Positions 1 to 6,575 of a stretch of DNA of 17,466 nt are shown here, piece by piece; the first letter of the stretch is position 1, and the number at the start of each line of letters is the position of its first letter. The notes below the pieces were generated by a model, which worked only from the letters and a program-made list of their open reading frames with translations, searched no databases and was not told where the DNA came from. The DNA is from Clostridium sp. UBA6758 (GTDB lineage Bacteria; Bacillota; Clostridia; Clostridiales; Clostridiaceae), in assembly GCA_002453475.1 (NCBI GenBank), contig DKGY01000082.1, forward strand, positions 44,479 through 61,944, given 5' to 3'. Position numbers and translations under genes: made by a program.

Positions 1-600
1 AGGTGTTATAAAAGACTCAAATAAAAACCCAATAAACATAACTCCGGTGACAATTAAAAACATCATAGTATAACTTCTTACCGAACCACTATTAGGCGAA
101 TATTTCTTTGTAAATTTTTCTTTTACTATACCTATAGAGAACTCAATAGATAGTACAGATAAAAATATTAAACATGGTATATATATAAGGTTTTGTGGTA
201 AAACCCCTAAAAGTGATAGCAATAATCCTTTTTCTTTTAATCCATACATGAAAAAACTAAAAGTAAATCCTAAAGAAAACCCTTTGTAAATATTAATCAA
301 AATGATTATTGGAAGTCCTACCACTGTTAATCCTAAGAACCAAAATCCAATTATAATAGGTAAATTATTTTTTAAAGTACCTATTAATATTTCTTTATTA
401 GATAATCCATCTAAAGTTGATGATGAACCAAAAGCAGTTATATAGTTAATTAGGGTACTCTTGTCCACATCCCCCATATATTTAACACAGTATAGCCCTA
501 GAATCATTCCAGTGGCCATAAATAATATTGTTAATAAATACATCCAAATATTTTCATAAAAATGTTTATTAAAACTATCTATTAAGCTTCTAAATGTCAT
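1..600 (-). CDS. spoIIM: Stage II sporulation protein M, partial (3' end beyond window)
   Basis: I translated this frame directly. It is open for 200 codons from ATG at 600 to the window edge with no stop, so the C-terminus is missing by an estimated 10-15 residues (family members are about 210-215 aa). SpoIIM is a polytopic membrane protein that works with SpoIID and SpoIIP in peptidoglycan remodelling during forespore engulfment. Several hydrophobic spans are visible (around residues 20-38, 80-105, 125-160, 178-198). The segment GVLPQNLIYIPCLIF (about 134-148) is typical of SpoIIM. A strong AAGGGGG ribosome-binding site lies 7 bases upstream of the start. The gene follows nudF on the same strand after about 80 bp, the usual clostridial neighbourhood. 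Its ribosome-binding site falls in a potential hairpin (610-657). Identity is sure; the end is not visible. Confidence 0.93.
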   Translation of the reverse strand, partial: MTFRSLIDSFNKHFYENIWMYLLTILFMATGMILGLYCVKYMGDVDKSTLINYITAFGSSSTLDGLSNKEILIGTLKNNLPIIIGFWFLGLTVVGLPIIILINIYKGFSLGFTFSFFMYGLKEKGLLLSLLGVLPQNLIYIPCLIFLSVLSIEFSIGIVKEKFTKKYSPNSGSVRSYTMMFLIVTGVMFIGFLFESFITP

Positions 601-609
601 ACATATTCC

Positions 610-657
610 CCCTTAGTTTATTTAAGAATTAATTTATATCTATGCCTTAACTAAGGG
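610..657 (-). promoter_or_regulatory. Inverted repeat that could sequester the spoIIM ribosome-binding site
   Basis: CCCTTAGTT at 610-618 and AACTAAGGG at 649-657 form a perfect 9-bp stem with a 30-base loop, between the nudF stop and the spoIIM start. On the minus-strand transcript the downstream arm overlaps the AAGGGGG ribosome-binding site of spoIIM, so folding would hide it. No T-run follows, which argues against a terminator. The repeat is seen; a regulatory role is inference. Confidence 0.4.
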
Positions 658-680
658 TAATATTCCACTGTATTTAAATT

Positions 681-1199
681 TTATAAGTATGCTAAAGCTG
701 CAATAGTCTTTCCGTCTATAACTTTTCCACTTTTAACCATTTCTTTAATTTTATTTATACTATATGATTTTACATTTATAAACTCATCATCATCTCTATT
801 GGCTTCACCCTTAACTAACTCAGTAGCCTTATATAAATATATGTATTCATCTGTAAATCCAGGTGCAGTAGCTATTTTACCTAGGTACTCAAAATTTTTA
901 GCCCTATATCCTGTTTCTTCTTCTAATTCTCTAATACCACAAATCTTAATCTCTTCTCCCTTTTCTATTTTCCCAGCTGGTATTTCTAAAATTGTTCTAT
1001 CTATAGCTTTTCTAAACTGCTCTACCATAAGTATAGTATCCGAATCCAAATAAGCCACTATACCAACTGCTCCAGGATGTTCAACAAGTTCTCTTCTTCC
1101 TACTTTGCCATTAGGAAGTTCCACTTGCTGCACTTTTAAATTTATTACTGTTCCTTTATACTTATATTCTTCACTAATAGTTTTCTCAAAAAGTTTCAT
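681..1199 (-). CDS. nudF: ADP-ribose pyrophosphatase, Nudix family
   Basis: A Nudix hydrolase of the ADP-ribose pyrophosphatase type, which cleaves ADP-ribose to AMP and ribose 5-phosphate. From the start chosen here (172 aa) the Nudix box is complete: G76, E82, R90-E91-L92, E94-E95 and G97, preceded by LEIPAGK, the usual lead-in for this subfamily. The upstream sequence reads GAGGAGAG-ATG-ATT-ATG. For the first ATG (1205) the GGAG is only about 2 bases away, too close; for the second (1199) it is about 8 away, so I place the start at 1199. The gene lies just downstream of the displaced copy of the spo0A terminator (1245-1279) and upstream of spoIIM on the same strand. In the ancestral chromosome it was probably the direct neighbour of spo0A. 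Exact substrate is inferred from subfamily resemblance. Confidence 0.9.
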   Translation of the reverse strand: MKLFEKTISEEYKYKGTVINLKVQQVELPNGKVGRRELVEHPGAVGIVAYLDSDTILMVEQFRKAIDRTILEIPAGKIEKGEEIKICGIRELEEETGYRAKNFEYLGKIATAPGFTDEYIYLYKATELVKGEANRDDDEFINVKSYSINKIKEMVKSGKVIDGKTIAALAYL

Positions 1200-1239
1200 A
1201 ATCATCTCTCCTCATAATATATAATAGTCTGTCATATAT

Positions 1240-1361
1240 AAAATAGACATCTCCAATTCTTTTAAATTGAAAGATGTCTATAAAATTAAATAGTATTATT
1301 TTAGCCTACTTTATTTTTAAGTCTTAATTTATCTGCTACCATTGCAATAAACTCACTATTA
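1240..1361 (-). repeat. Displaced duplicate of the spo0A 3' end and terminator (distal att-like repeat)
   Basis: This 122-bp stretch matches 4026-4147 base for base except at four positions, with no gaps and a constant offset of 2786. It contains a terminator hairpin (1245-1279) and, on the minus strand, the last codons of Spo0A from NSEF through the stop. The four differences are GAC/GAT, AAG/AAA, CTA/TTA and TTC/TTT, all synonymous. Upstream of the NSEF codons the similarity stops abruptly, so this is only a tail without a gene. Because the nudF side joins conserved chromosome, this is probably the original host gene end, pushed away by an insertion. Confidence 0.9.
1245..1279 (-). terminator. 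Terminator hairpin, displaced copy of the spo0A terminator
   Basis: AGACATCT and AGATGTCT pair as an 8-bp outer stem, with an inner CAATT/AATTG stem, followed on the minus strand by a T-rich stretch. It is identical to the hairpin behind the intact spo0A at 4031-4065. It now closes the inserted region and stands just upstream of nudF. Confidence 0.7.
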
Positions 1362-1363
1362 TC

Positions 1364-1536
1364 CCAAGCCCAAACCTAGCCATATCAACGTTTTACAGTA
1401 TTTACGCACCAACAAACCATATCATTTTATCTATAAACATAATTCAATTTGTTGAACTCATTTTAATTAGTTTATTGCATTATTTATACTATAAATTATA
1501 TTCTAGTTATAATGTGAAATCAAGAACTATATTTTA
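1364..1536. other. AT-rich stretch without a recognisable gene
   Basis: Between the displaced spo0A tail and the helix-turn-helix fragment I see no open frame with a ribosome-binding site, no strong hairpin and no repeat on either strand. It is probably decayed DNA of the inserted element. Confidence 0.4.
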
Positions 1537-1821
1537 CTATGCACTTCTTTTTCTAACTGGTCTAGTCAATCTTTCGCCTCTATCTCCTCTAATATATCTC
1601 ATTTCTAAAACCTCTCTATTTATATCTGTTATTTCTACTAATTCAGTTAAAGTTAGAATTTTTCCTTCATATAATATATGTATATTATTTCTCTTATTAT
1701 TTAAGTTGCTCTACCAAGTCCTTTTGGGTTATGGAGTTGGAATTATTCAAACTTGCTCTATCTCTTCCATTTTTAATTCCATAAATTTTTTTTCATATGA
1801 ATCACCAATATATAATATCAT
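1537..1821 (-). pseudogene. Degraded phage-type protein with a helix-turn-helix/AP2-like C-terminal module
   Basis: One minus-strand frame from ATG at 1821 to the stop at 1537-1539 reads like protein on both sides of three in-frame stops (about 1747, 1729 and 1711). The last part, from HILYEGK onward (1680-1540), has the layout of a module often seen in phage HNH-endonuclease and AP2-domain proteins: Y-x-G-K-x-L-T-L, then a short helix-turn-helix with I-N, then R-Y-x-R-G-D-R-G. That resemblance is by eye, and no catalytic domain is present. The frame has no clear ribosome-binding site and lies inside the spo0A-associated insertion, so I read it as a relic of the element's gene content. The opposite strand has an open frame, which I take for a shadow. 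Confidence 0.45.
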
Positions 1822-1826
1822 CAATA

Positions 1827-2021
1827 TTATTCTTTGAACATTTCATATTCCTCTTCTAGTATTTCTTTAAAATTTAAAATTTTGTAGTAACCATATCCAT
1901 CTGATTTTTTAAACAATTCATCTTTAAATGGATGAGTTGTAGTTACTGTATTTTCAAAACCAACATCCTTATTTATATTATTTTTATAAACATAACTTAC
2001 CCAATAATACTTTTTATCCAT
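1827..2021 (-). CDS. Small hypothetical protein, 64 aa
   Basis: I do not recognise this protein. It is hydrophilic, rich in Tyr, Lys, Asp and Glu, with no membrane span or signal peptide, and ends in an acidic ILEEEYEMFKE-like tail. A good ribosome-binding site (AAGGGAAG) lies about 7 bases before ATG 2021, which supports real translation. It sits in the insertion, directly before the degraded helix-turn-helix frame and after the frameshifted membrane-protein gene. It could be a small cargo gene or the surviving start of a longer gene. Confidence 0.5.
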   Translation of the reverse strand: MDKKYYWVSYVYKNNINKDVGFENTVTTTHPFKDELFKKSDGYGYYKILNFKEILEEEYEMFKE

Positions 2022-2145
2022 ATCAACACTTCCCTTAAATTTTTAGATTTTATTTAGTATAAAAATACCGCATATTCACGTCGAATAATATGGTAGTTTA
2101 GAAAAATATTTTGCTTGAATTTATTACATTATTTAAATACACATT

Positions 2146-2570
2146 CTATCTTATACCAAGTTTTATTATAAAATCATCAATAAAGAGCATAATTGTTGCA
2201 ATCCCCATGAAAGTCATACAAAAATTAAATATGCCTAAAGATATAACATATCTATAATTCCTATCATCAAAATATATATCATTCATCGAATAGCAACGAA
2301 AATATTTTGGTATAAACTTATTTAATAATTCTGAACAAAGAGATACTAAACTAATTATAAGAAATAAAGAGTAGCTATTTTTCTCCCCCAAAAACTGCCC
2401 AGTTTTTATCCACTTTATTATAGTTAAAACTATCAGTATAGAAATAAAAATTTTATACTTTATTTTTAACATTTTTTTGATAAGGTAAAATTTCTTTCTG
2501 CCATATACATCATACCTAATAATAGCAAAATTAAACTCCAGCCTATTATATTGCTCCAAATTCTATTCAT
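2146..2570 (-). pseudogene. Small membrane protein, frameshifted at a run of seven A
   Basis: The longest single open frame begins at 2559, but a better start is ATG 2570, preceded by AAAGGA at the right distance. That frame opens with MNRIWSNIIGW followed by a hydrophobic span and runs 34 codons to a stop just past 2472-2478, seven T on the plus strand (seven A in the mRNA). One extra A would join it to the second frame, which continues with further hydrophobic spans to 2146. The restored protein would be about 143 aa with four membrane segments. I recognise no family. Either the gene is broken, or slippage on the A-run makes a fraction of full-length protein, or this is a sequencing error. 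It lies inside the spo0A-associated insertion. Confidence 0.6.
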
Positions 2571-2668
2571 ATTATTCCTTTCTACCTAAGCCATGAACTA
2601 GTTTTCTTGTATAGAATTAATCAGTTTACCATATTATAACATGTTATCCAACACCACATATCCATTTC

Positions 2669-3448
2669 TGAATAGTACGGTGTTTGAGAAATTATTTAAT
2701 TTTATACTGTGTTATTAGTTACAAGAATGTTGTACAAATTCTAATATGGCAACGAACCGAAAGACTTTGTTACATCAAATTGAGATTATAAGTTATTTTC
2801 ATCTAAGTATTTTTTTGCTTTTTTTATTGCTATTAATTCTCTTTGCTTTATATATTCTTCATACTCGTTTTCTTCCTCAAGAATTTTTATAGCCTTATCT
2901 ATTGAGTACCATTCTACTTGATACCCTTGTTCTAATTCATCTGGCATAAAATTATGCTCTCCAATTTCTCCAACTACTTTTGTGAGATAAAAATATGTAA
3001 TTTGCTTCATTTTTCTTTCTTGTAAGTTTTCAACGACTATACCTAAGTCACTAATGATTTGAACATTTGCACCTGTTTCTTCTTTTAATTCTCGATACAA
3101 AGCTTCTTCTATATTTTCTTTTAAATCTACTCCACCACCTGGTAACATATGAAAATACATGTTTGTTAAATTCATTAGAATTATTTCTTTTTTATCATTT
3201 AACACTATACCTGCAGCTCTATTTCTTTCTCTAAAACCACTATTTATTGTTTCTCCCAAAGTATTTAATTTTTTCATTTACTTTCACCCTTTCCCCAATG
3301 GAAATTTATGAATTACAAGTTTCATCCAGTTGTACATATTATATTATAATATAGAATCAATTTAAGAAAATTATACCATACTATATTGTATATTTATCTA
3401 TATATTTCATAAATTTAGTAACTAATACTTCTAATACCGTACTATTCA
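2669..3448. repeat. 13-bp inverted repeats flanking the second Nudix gene
   Basis: TGAATAGTACGGT at 2669-2681 reappears in inverted orientation at 3436-3448. The two copies bracket the Nudix gene at 2786-3277 with about 100-160 bp on each side. Only these 13 bases match. They could be ends of a small cassette, paired binding sites, or chance in AT-rich DNA. Confidence 0.3.
2786..3277 (-). CDS. Nudix hydrolase, probable cargo gene
   Basis: A 163-aa Nudix protein with a complete box: G48, E54, R62-E63-L64, E66-E67 and G69, preceded by LPGGG. Nudix enzymes hydrolyse nucleoside diphosphates linked to another group; this sequence does not show the substrate. The short strand-leading segment AAGIVLNDK and the LPGGGVD lead-in resemble the general MutT-like housecleaning type and not the ADP-ribose type of nudF. 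The C-terminus is Lys/Glu rich and helical. ATG 3277 is preceded by AAAGGGTG. Unlike its neighbours inside the insertion it looks intact, so it may be the functional cargo of the element. Its box differs clearly from that of nudF at 681-1199, so it is not a recent duplicate. Confidence 0.85.
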   Translation of the reverse strand: MKKLNTLGETINSGFRERNRAAGIVLNDKKEIILMNLTNMYFHMLPGGGVDLKENIEEALYRELKEETGANVQIISDLGIVVENLQERKMKQITYFYLTKVVGEIGEHNFMPDELEQGYQVEWYSIDKAIKILEEENEYEEYIKQRELIAIKKAKKYLDENNL

Positions 3449-3540
3449 ATTTTCAAAGAATAACTTTATTAAAAACATTAAACTTATTTATATTTACTAT
3501 AAAATATAGTAAGATAAGCTTGTAAGTTTCTGTATTCTAA
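3278..3540. other. AT-rich intergenic stretch
   Basis: No credible open frame on either strand. It holds one arm of the 13-bp inverted repeat (3436-3448) and a short palindrome near 3493-3509 (TACTATA, three bases, TATAGTA). TATAAT-like strings occur on the minus strand upstream of the Nudix gene, but none has a matching -35, so I call no promoter. Confidence 0.35.
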
Positions 3541-4024
3541 CTATTTGATTTTTAATTCTCTCTTTTGCGGTTTAGAATTGATTCTATATGTTAGAATAGC
3601 TAGTATAGTAGTCAAACTACTATTTTGTTTATTATCCATCTTCTTAATAACTTACCATCTCATTACTGTAAAAACTATTCTACCTTTTTTACCTTTAGTT
3701 TTATCTGCTTTTAAATATATAGTTCTTCTATCAAAGTCCACAGCAACTATATAAAGGCTTAAAGTATCGCTCAATCTCATCCCTGTATCCATTAAAAATT
3801 GCAAAATAACATAATCTCCATATTATAGAAATAGTGTTAAATATAAGGACTTTAGGATTTTATGTAAACATATTTTCTTCATCTTCTAAATACTTAGCAA
3901 ACAATTTTAAAGTACTTTCGTATAACTTCATTGTCTTTTTACTTAAATCCTTATTTGTGCGATAAATCATAAAATCTTCTATTATATCTTCAAATGTATA
4001 AATTTTTTTAGTTATTCTTAGCAT
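3541..4024 (-). pseudogene. Tyrosine recombinase (integrase) remnant
   Basis: Two pieces of one integrase survive. Piece one (4024-3860) starts at ATG 4024 and encodes the N-terminal DNA-binding part (FEDIIEDFMIYR, then LSKKTMKLYESTLKLF), ending at a stop after EENMFT. Piece two (3822-3652) begins with DYVILQFLMDTGMRLSDTL, the start of the catalytic domain carrying the first active-site arginine, followed by DFDRRTIYLKADKTKGKKGR, and then hits a stop. A weak continuation runs to 3541. About 100 codons are missing between the pieces, and the H-x-x-R and Tyr motifs are absent, so it cannot be active. It stands just inside the spo0A-side repeat, reading the same way as spo0A, as expected for an element integrated at this gene end. 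The N-terminus overlaps the terminator repeat, whose GGAG could serve as ribosome-binding site. Confidence 0.8.
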
Positions 4025-4025
4025 A

Positions 4026-4147
4026 AAAATAGACATCTCCAATTCTTTTAAATTGAAAGATGTCTATAAAATTAAATAGTATTATTTTAGCCTACTTTAT
4101 TTTTAAGTCTTAGCTTGTCTGCTACCATTGCAATGAACTCACTATTA
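4026..4147 (-). repeat. 3' end of spo0A with terminator (proximal att-like repeat)
   Basis: This is the partner of 1240-1361 (122 bp, four mismatches, no gaps). Here it forms the real end of the intact spo0A gene and its terminator. If an element integrated here, this copy is mostly element-borne sequence that restored the reading frame. Recombination between the copies would remove 2786 bp and leave spo0A next to nudF. Confidence 0.9.
4031..4065 (-). terminator. Terminator of spo0A
   Basis: AGACATCT (4031-4038) pairs with AGATGTCT (4058-4065); an inner CAATT/AATTG stem extends it, and a run of T follows on the minus strand. It begins about 20 bases after the spo0A stop codon. It also separates spo0A from the co-directional integrase remnant. 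Confidence 0.8.
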
Positions 4148-4920
4148 GTTGGTTTACCTTTTTCATTGTGAATAGTATATCCAAATAACTTATTAATAGT
4201 ATCAACTTGTCCTCTACTCCAAGCTACTTCAATAGCATGTCTTATAGCTCTTTCTACTCTACTTGCAGTAGTATTATATTTTTTAGCTATAGCTGGATAT
4301 AGCTCTTTAGTTACTGCTGACAATAATTCTATATCATTTACAACTAAAGTTATAGCTTCTCTTAAATACATATACCCTTTAATATGAGCTGGTACTCCAA
4401 TTTCATGAATGATATTGGTAATTTCTGATTCTAAATCCATAGATCCGTTGTTTGATTTTGGTTTAACATCCATCATTGATGATGATGAACTTGTAGTACT
4501 AGAAACTGATGCTTTTCTAACTGAATCACTTGATATAGAATTATTAAACATATCTCTAATTCTATTAGATAATACGTCCATATCAAAAGGCTTAACTACA
4601 TAATAATCAGCTCCTAAAGATATAGCTCTTTGAGTTATTTTGTCTTGACCTACTGCTGATAATATAATTATTCTTGGCATAGGATTTAAGTTCATTGTAT
4701 TTAATCTTTCAAGAACTCCTAATCCATCTAGGTGAGGCATTATGATGTCCAGAACTACTAAATCAGGGTTGGTTTGTTCAATAAGTTCTAAAACCTCTAC
4801 TCCATCTTTCGCTACACCTACTACGTTGATGTCCTTTTGACTTAAAAAGTAATCACTTAAAATATTGCAAAACTCCTTATTATCATCTGCAATTAGCACA
4901 TTAATGCTTCTTTGCTCCAT
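4087..4920 (-). CDS. spo0A: Sporulation master regulator Spo0A
   Basis: A full-length 277-aa response regulator that, when phosphorylated, switches gene expression toward sporulation by binding 0A boxes. The receiver domain (about 5-125) shows the acidic pair D12-D13, phosphorylation site D58 (in [12 protein letters not shown]), S88 and K110. A Ser-rich linker (about 135-155) leads to the Spo0A-specific C-terminal DNA-binding domain (about 160-277), with [18 protein letters not shown] and the recognition-helix region [15 protein letters not shown]. The start at 4920 has GGGGAG about 7 bases upstream. An exact 0A box lies about 50 bp upstream, suggesting autoregulation. The gene stands alone between the spoIVB terminator and its own terminator. 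The last 20 codons or so are duplicated at 1301-1361, so this end was probably supplied by an integrated element; the protein remains intact. Confidence 0.98.
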   Translation of the reverse strand: MEQRSINVLIADDNKEFCNILSDYFLSQKDINVVGVAKDGVEVLELIEQTNPDLVVLDIIMPHLDGLGVLERLNTMNLNPMPRIIILSAVGQDKITQRAISLGADYYVVKPFDMDVLSNRIRDMFNNSISSDSVRKASVSSTTSSSSSMMDVKPKSNNGSMDLESEITNIIHEIGVPAHIKGYMYLREAITLVVNDIELLSAVTKELYPAIAKKYNTTASRVERAIRHAIEVAWSRGQVDTINKLFGYTIHNEKGKPTNSEFIAMVADKLRLKNKVG

Positions 4921-4966
4921 TCTACAACTCCCCTTTTTGTAATTTTTACCATATCATAAATATATA

Positions 4967-4994
4967 ATTTCGACAAAAGTAATAAAACTCCTTC
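4967..4994 (-). promoter_or_regulatory. Possible sigma-H-type promoter of spo0A
   Basis: On the minus strand GAAGGAGTT (4994-4986) resembles the sigma-H -35 (RnAGGAwww), and GTCGAAAT, 11 bases downstream, resembles the -10 (RnnGAAT), each with one mismatch. It overlaps the 0A box. Sigma-H promoters for spo0A are known in spore formers; the match here is imperfect. Confidence 0.3.
4969..4976 (-). promoter_or_regulatory. 0A box upstream of spo0A
   Basis: The minus strand reads TTGTCGAA, an exact match to the Spo0A-binding consensus, 49 bases before the spo0A start codon. Its TTGTCG could also act as a -35, with TATGGT 17 bases downstream as -10. Binding of Spo0A to its own promoter region is known in this family; here it is inferred from the match. 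Confidence 0.7.
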
Positions 4995-5063
4995 TACTAC
5001 CTAAAAAAAAATAAATTTTTTTAAAATTCAACCTTTTCTTATATTATAACATTATTTTGAGTC

Positions 5064-5112
5064 AAATAAAAACAACCTATTATAATTTTGTATAAATAGA
5101 TTGTTTTTATTT
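5064..5112 (-). terminator. Terminator of spoIVB
   Basis: An 18-base inverted repeat (5064-5081 with 5095-5112, 17 of 18 paired, 13-base loop) has A-rich and T-rich outer arms, so it could stop transcription from either side. It lies about 70 bases after the spoIVB stop and upstream of the spo0A promoter. Confidence 0.75.
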
Positions 5113-5184
5113 AATACTTAATTACTATTTTTATTATTTTATGGTGTTTTACACTATTTTTCAAGTATATTTGATATATTTTAT

Positions 5185-6336
5185 TTATTTCCTAATATCT
5201 ACTTCATTTATCATCCAATCCATATATATTCCATATCCAGTATCTGGTTTATTTACAAGAACATGAGTTACAGCACCTACTATTTTGTTATTTTGAATTA
5301 TAGGACTTCCACTCATTCCTTGAATGATACCACCAGTTTTCTCCAAACACGATGGGTCCGTAACTTTTATTACCATACTTTTACCATTTGGCTCATCTTG
5401 ATTTAATAATTTTTCTATCATTATGTCAAATAATTCAGGTTCTTCTCCATCTATAGTTGTAAGAATGTGCGCTTTTCCTACCTTTACCTCATCTTTAAAT
5501 CCAACTTTCATAGGCTTATTAAAATTATTGCATATTAAATTATCATTACCTTCTCCAAAAACTCCTACTGGAGTATTTAAAATAATTTTTCCTAGTGCTT
5601 TATTATTATCTGTAAAAATTCCCCTAAGCTCACCTGGACTACCTTTTGCTCCTTTTCTTACGGATACAATATTAGAATCTACAATTTCACCTTTTCCAAC
5701 GGTCATAATTGTATTGGTATCCATATCTGTTATAGGATGTCCTAATGCTCCAAACTTCCCACTTTCTTTGTGATAAAAAGTTAAAGTTCCTACTCCTGCC
5801 ACAGAATCTCTAACCCATAATCCTATTTTATAGTTTTCATCCTTTTTACTGATCACTGGATTAACTATAAAATTCATTTCTTCTCCTTTTCTACTTACTG
5901 TAACTTTAATCTTATCTCCTTTGTTTCTATTTACATAAGTAGCTATATCCTCAGCACTCTTTATTGTTTCATTATTAATCTTTATAATACTATCTCCTAT
6001 AGCTATTCCTGCAACAGCAGCAGGACTTTGAACCTTATTACCATCTACTTCAATATCTGACAAAGCAATGACAAGAGCGCCCTTTGTATTAATTTTAATT
6101 CCTAAGGGTTTTCCTCCTGGATAAACCATAATATCGGAGGTTTTAGCATAATTAACCTTTTTTAGACTAGTAGCTTCTGAAAAATTTAATTTATAGTCCA
6201 TAGCACTTGAATAATTATTTATTGAAGGCACTGCTTCATCAAAATATCTATTTACTATATCAGTATAGCAACTTATAGATATTAATATGAAGATTGTAGT
6301 AAATATCAAGGATAAAATATTACTAAATTTTTTCAT
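5185..6336 (-). CDS. spoIVB: SpoIVB serine peptidase
   Basis: A 383-aa S55-family peptidase secreted from the forespore into the intermembrane space, where it triggers pro-sigma-K processing. An N-terminal hydrophobic signal/anchor (about 5-24) is followed by a PDZ domain (about 75-160; LVIALSDIEVDG, GIAIGDSIIKIN) and the peptidase domain. Candidate catalytic residues are H200 (GALGHPI), D327 (VTDPSC) and S342 (GMSGSP). All three sit exactly 36 residues before the known B. subtilis triad H236, D363 and S378, which supports the assignment. AGGAGGT precedes ATG 6336 at good spacing. The gene is flanked by the recN and spoIVB terminators, so it is a unit of its own, as expected for forespore-specific expression. 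I could not pick out a convincing sigma-F or sigma-G promoter in the upstream 130 bases. Confidence 0.97.
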   Translation of the reverse strand: MKKFSNILSLIFTTIFILISISCYTDIVNRYFDEAVPSINNYSSAMDYKLNFSEATSLKKVNYAKTSDIMVYPGGKPLGIKINTKGALVIALSDIEVDGNKVQSPAAVAGIAIGDSIIKINNETIKSAEDIATYVNRNKGDKIKVTVSRKGEEMNFIVNPVISKKDENYKIGLWVRDSVAGVGTLTFYHKESGKFGALGHPITDMDTNTIMTVGKGEIVDSNIVSVRKGAKGSPGELRGIFTDNNKALGKIILNTPVGVFGEGNDNLICNNFNKPMKVGFKDEVKVGKAHILTTIDGEEPELFDIMIEKLLNQDEPNGKSMVIKVTDPSCLEKTGGIIQGMSGSPIIQNNKIVGAVTHVLVNKPDTGYGIYMDWMINEVDIRK

Positions 6337-6463
6337 AATGCTTTACCTCCTGTAAAGAATGTTTAACTTTAATTTTCCCCTATGAGAAATTTTTATGTTA
6401 GAGTTCTTTTTCTTTTAAACCCAAAAAGATTTCCTAATTGAATTTTTTAGAACACGAAAATAA

Positions 6464-6501
6464 AACACTATAAACTAAAGTTATACTTAGTTTATAGTGT
6501 T
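6464..6501 (-). terminator. Terminator after recN
   Basis: A perfect 15-bp stem (6464-6478 with 6487-6501) with an 8-base loop is followed on the minus strand by TTTATTTT. It lies about 75 bases after the recN stop and ends the long dxs-recN transcription unit before spoIVB. Confidence 0.8.
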
Positions 6502-6575
6502 AAACATTTTTATCGTATATATTCACAATTTAATTTTTATTTTTTAAATTTTATATTAAAATATAAGGTATTTTC

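Noticed and set aside
1362..1400. Possible further spo0A homology upstream of the displaced tail
   Set aside because: A GTTGATAT string loosely recalls the gene, but the alignment does not hold; similarity stops at 1361.
1475..1837. 120-codon plus-strand frame with hydrophobic composition
   Set aside because: It is antisense to the degraded helix-turn-helix frame, has no ribosome-binding site, and its Leu/Ile/Tyr/Ser-rich translation is typical of an antisense shadow in AT-rich DNA.
3545..3754. Plus-strand 69-codon frame
   Set aside because: It is the antisense of the catalytic-domain piece of the integrase remnant and has no ribosome-binding site.
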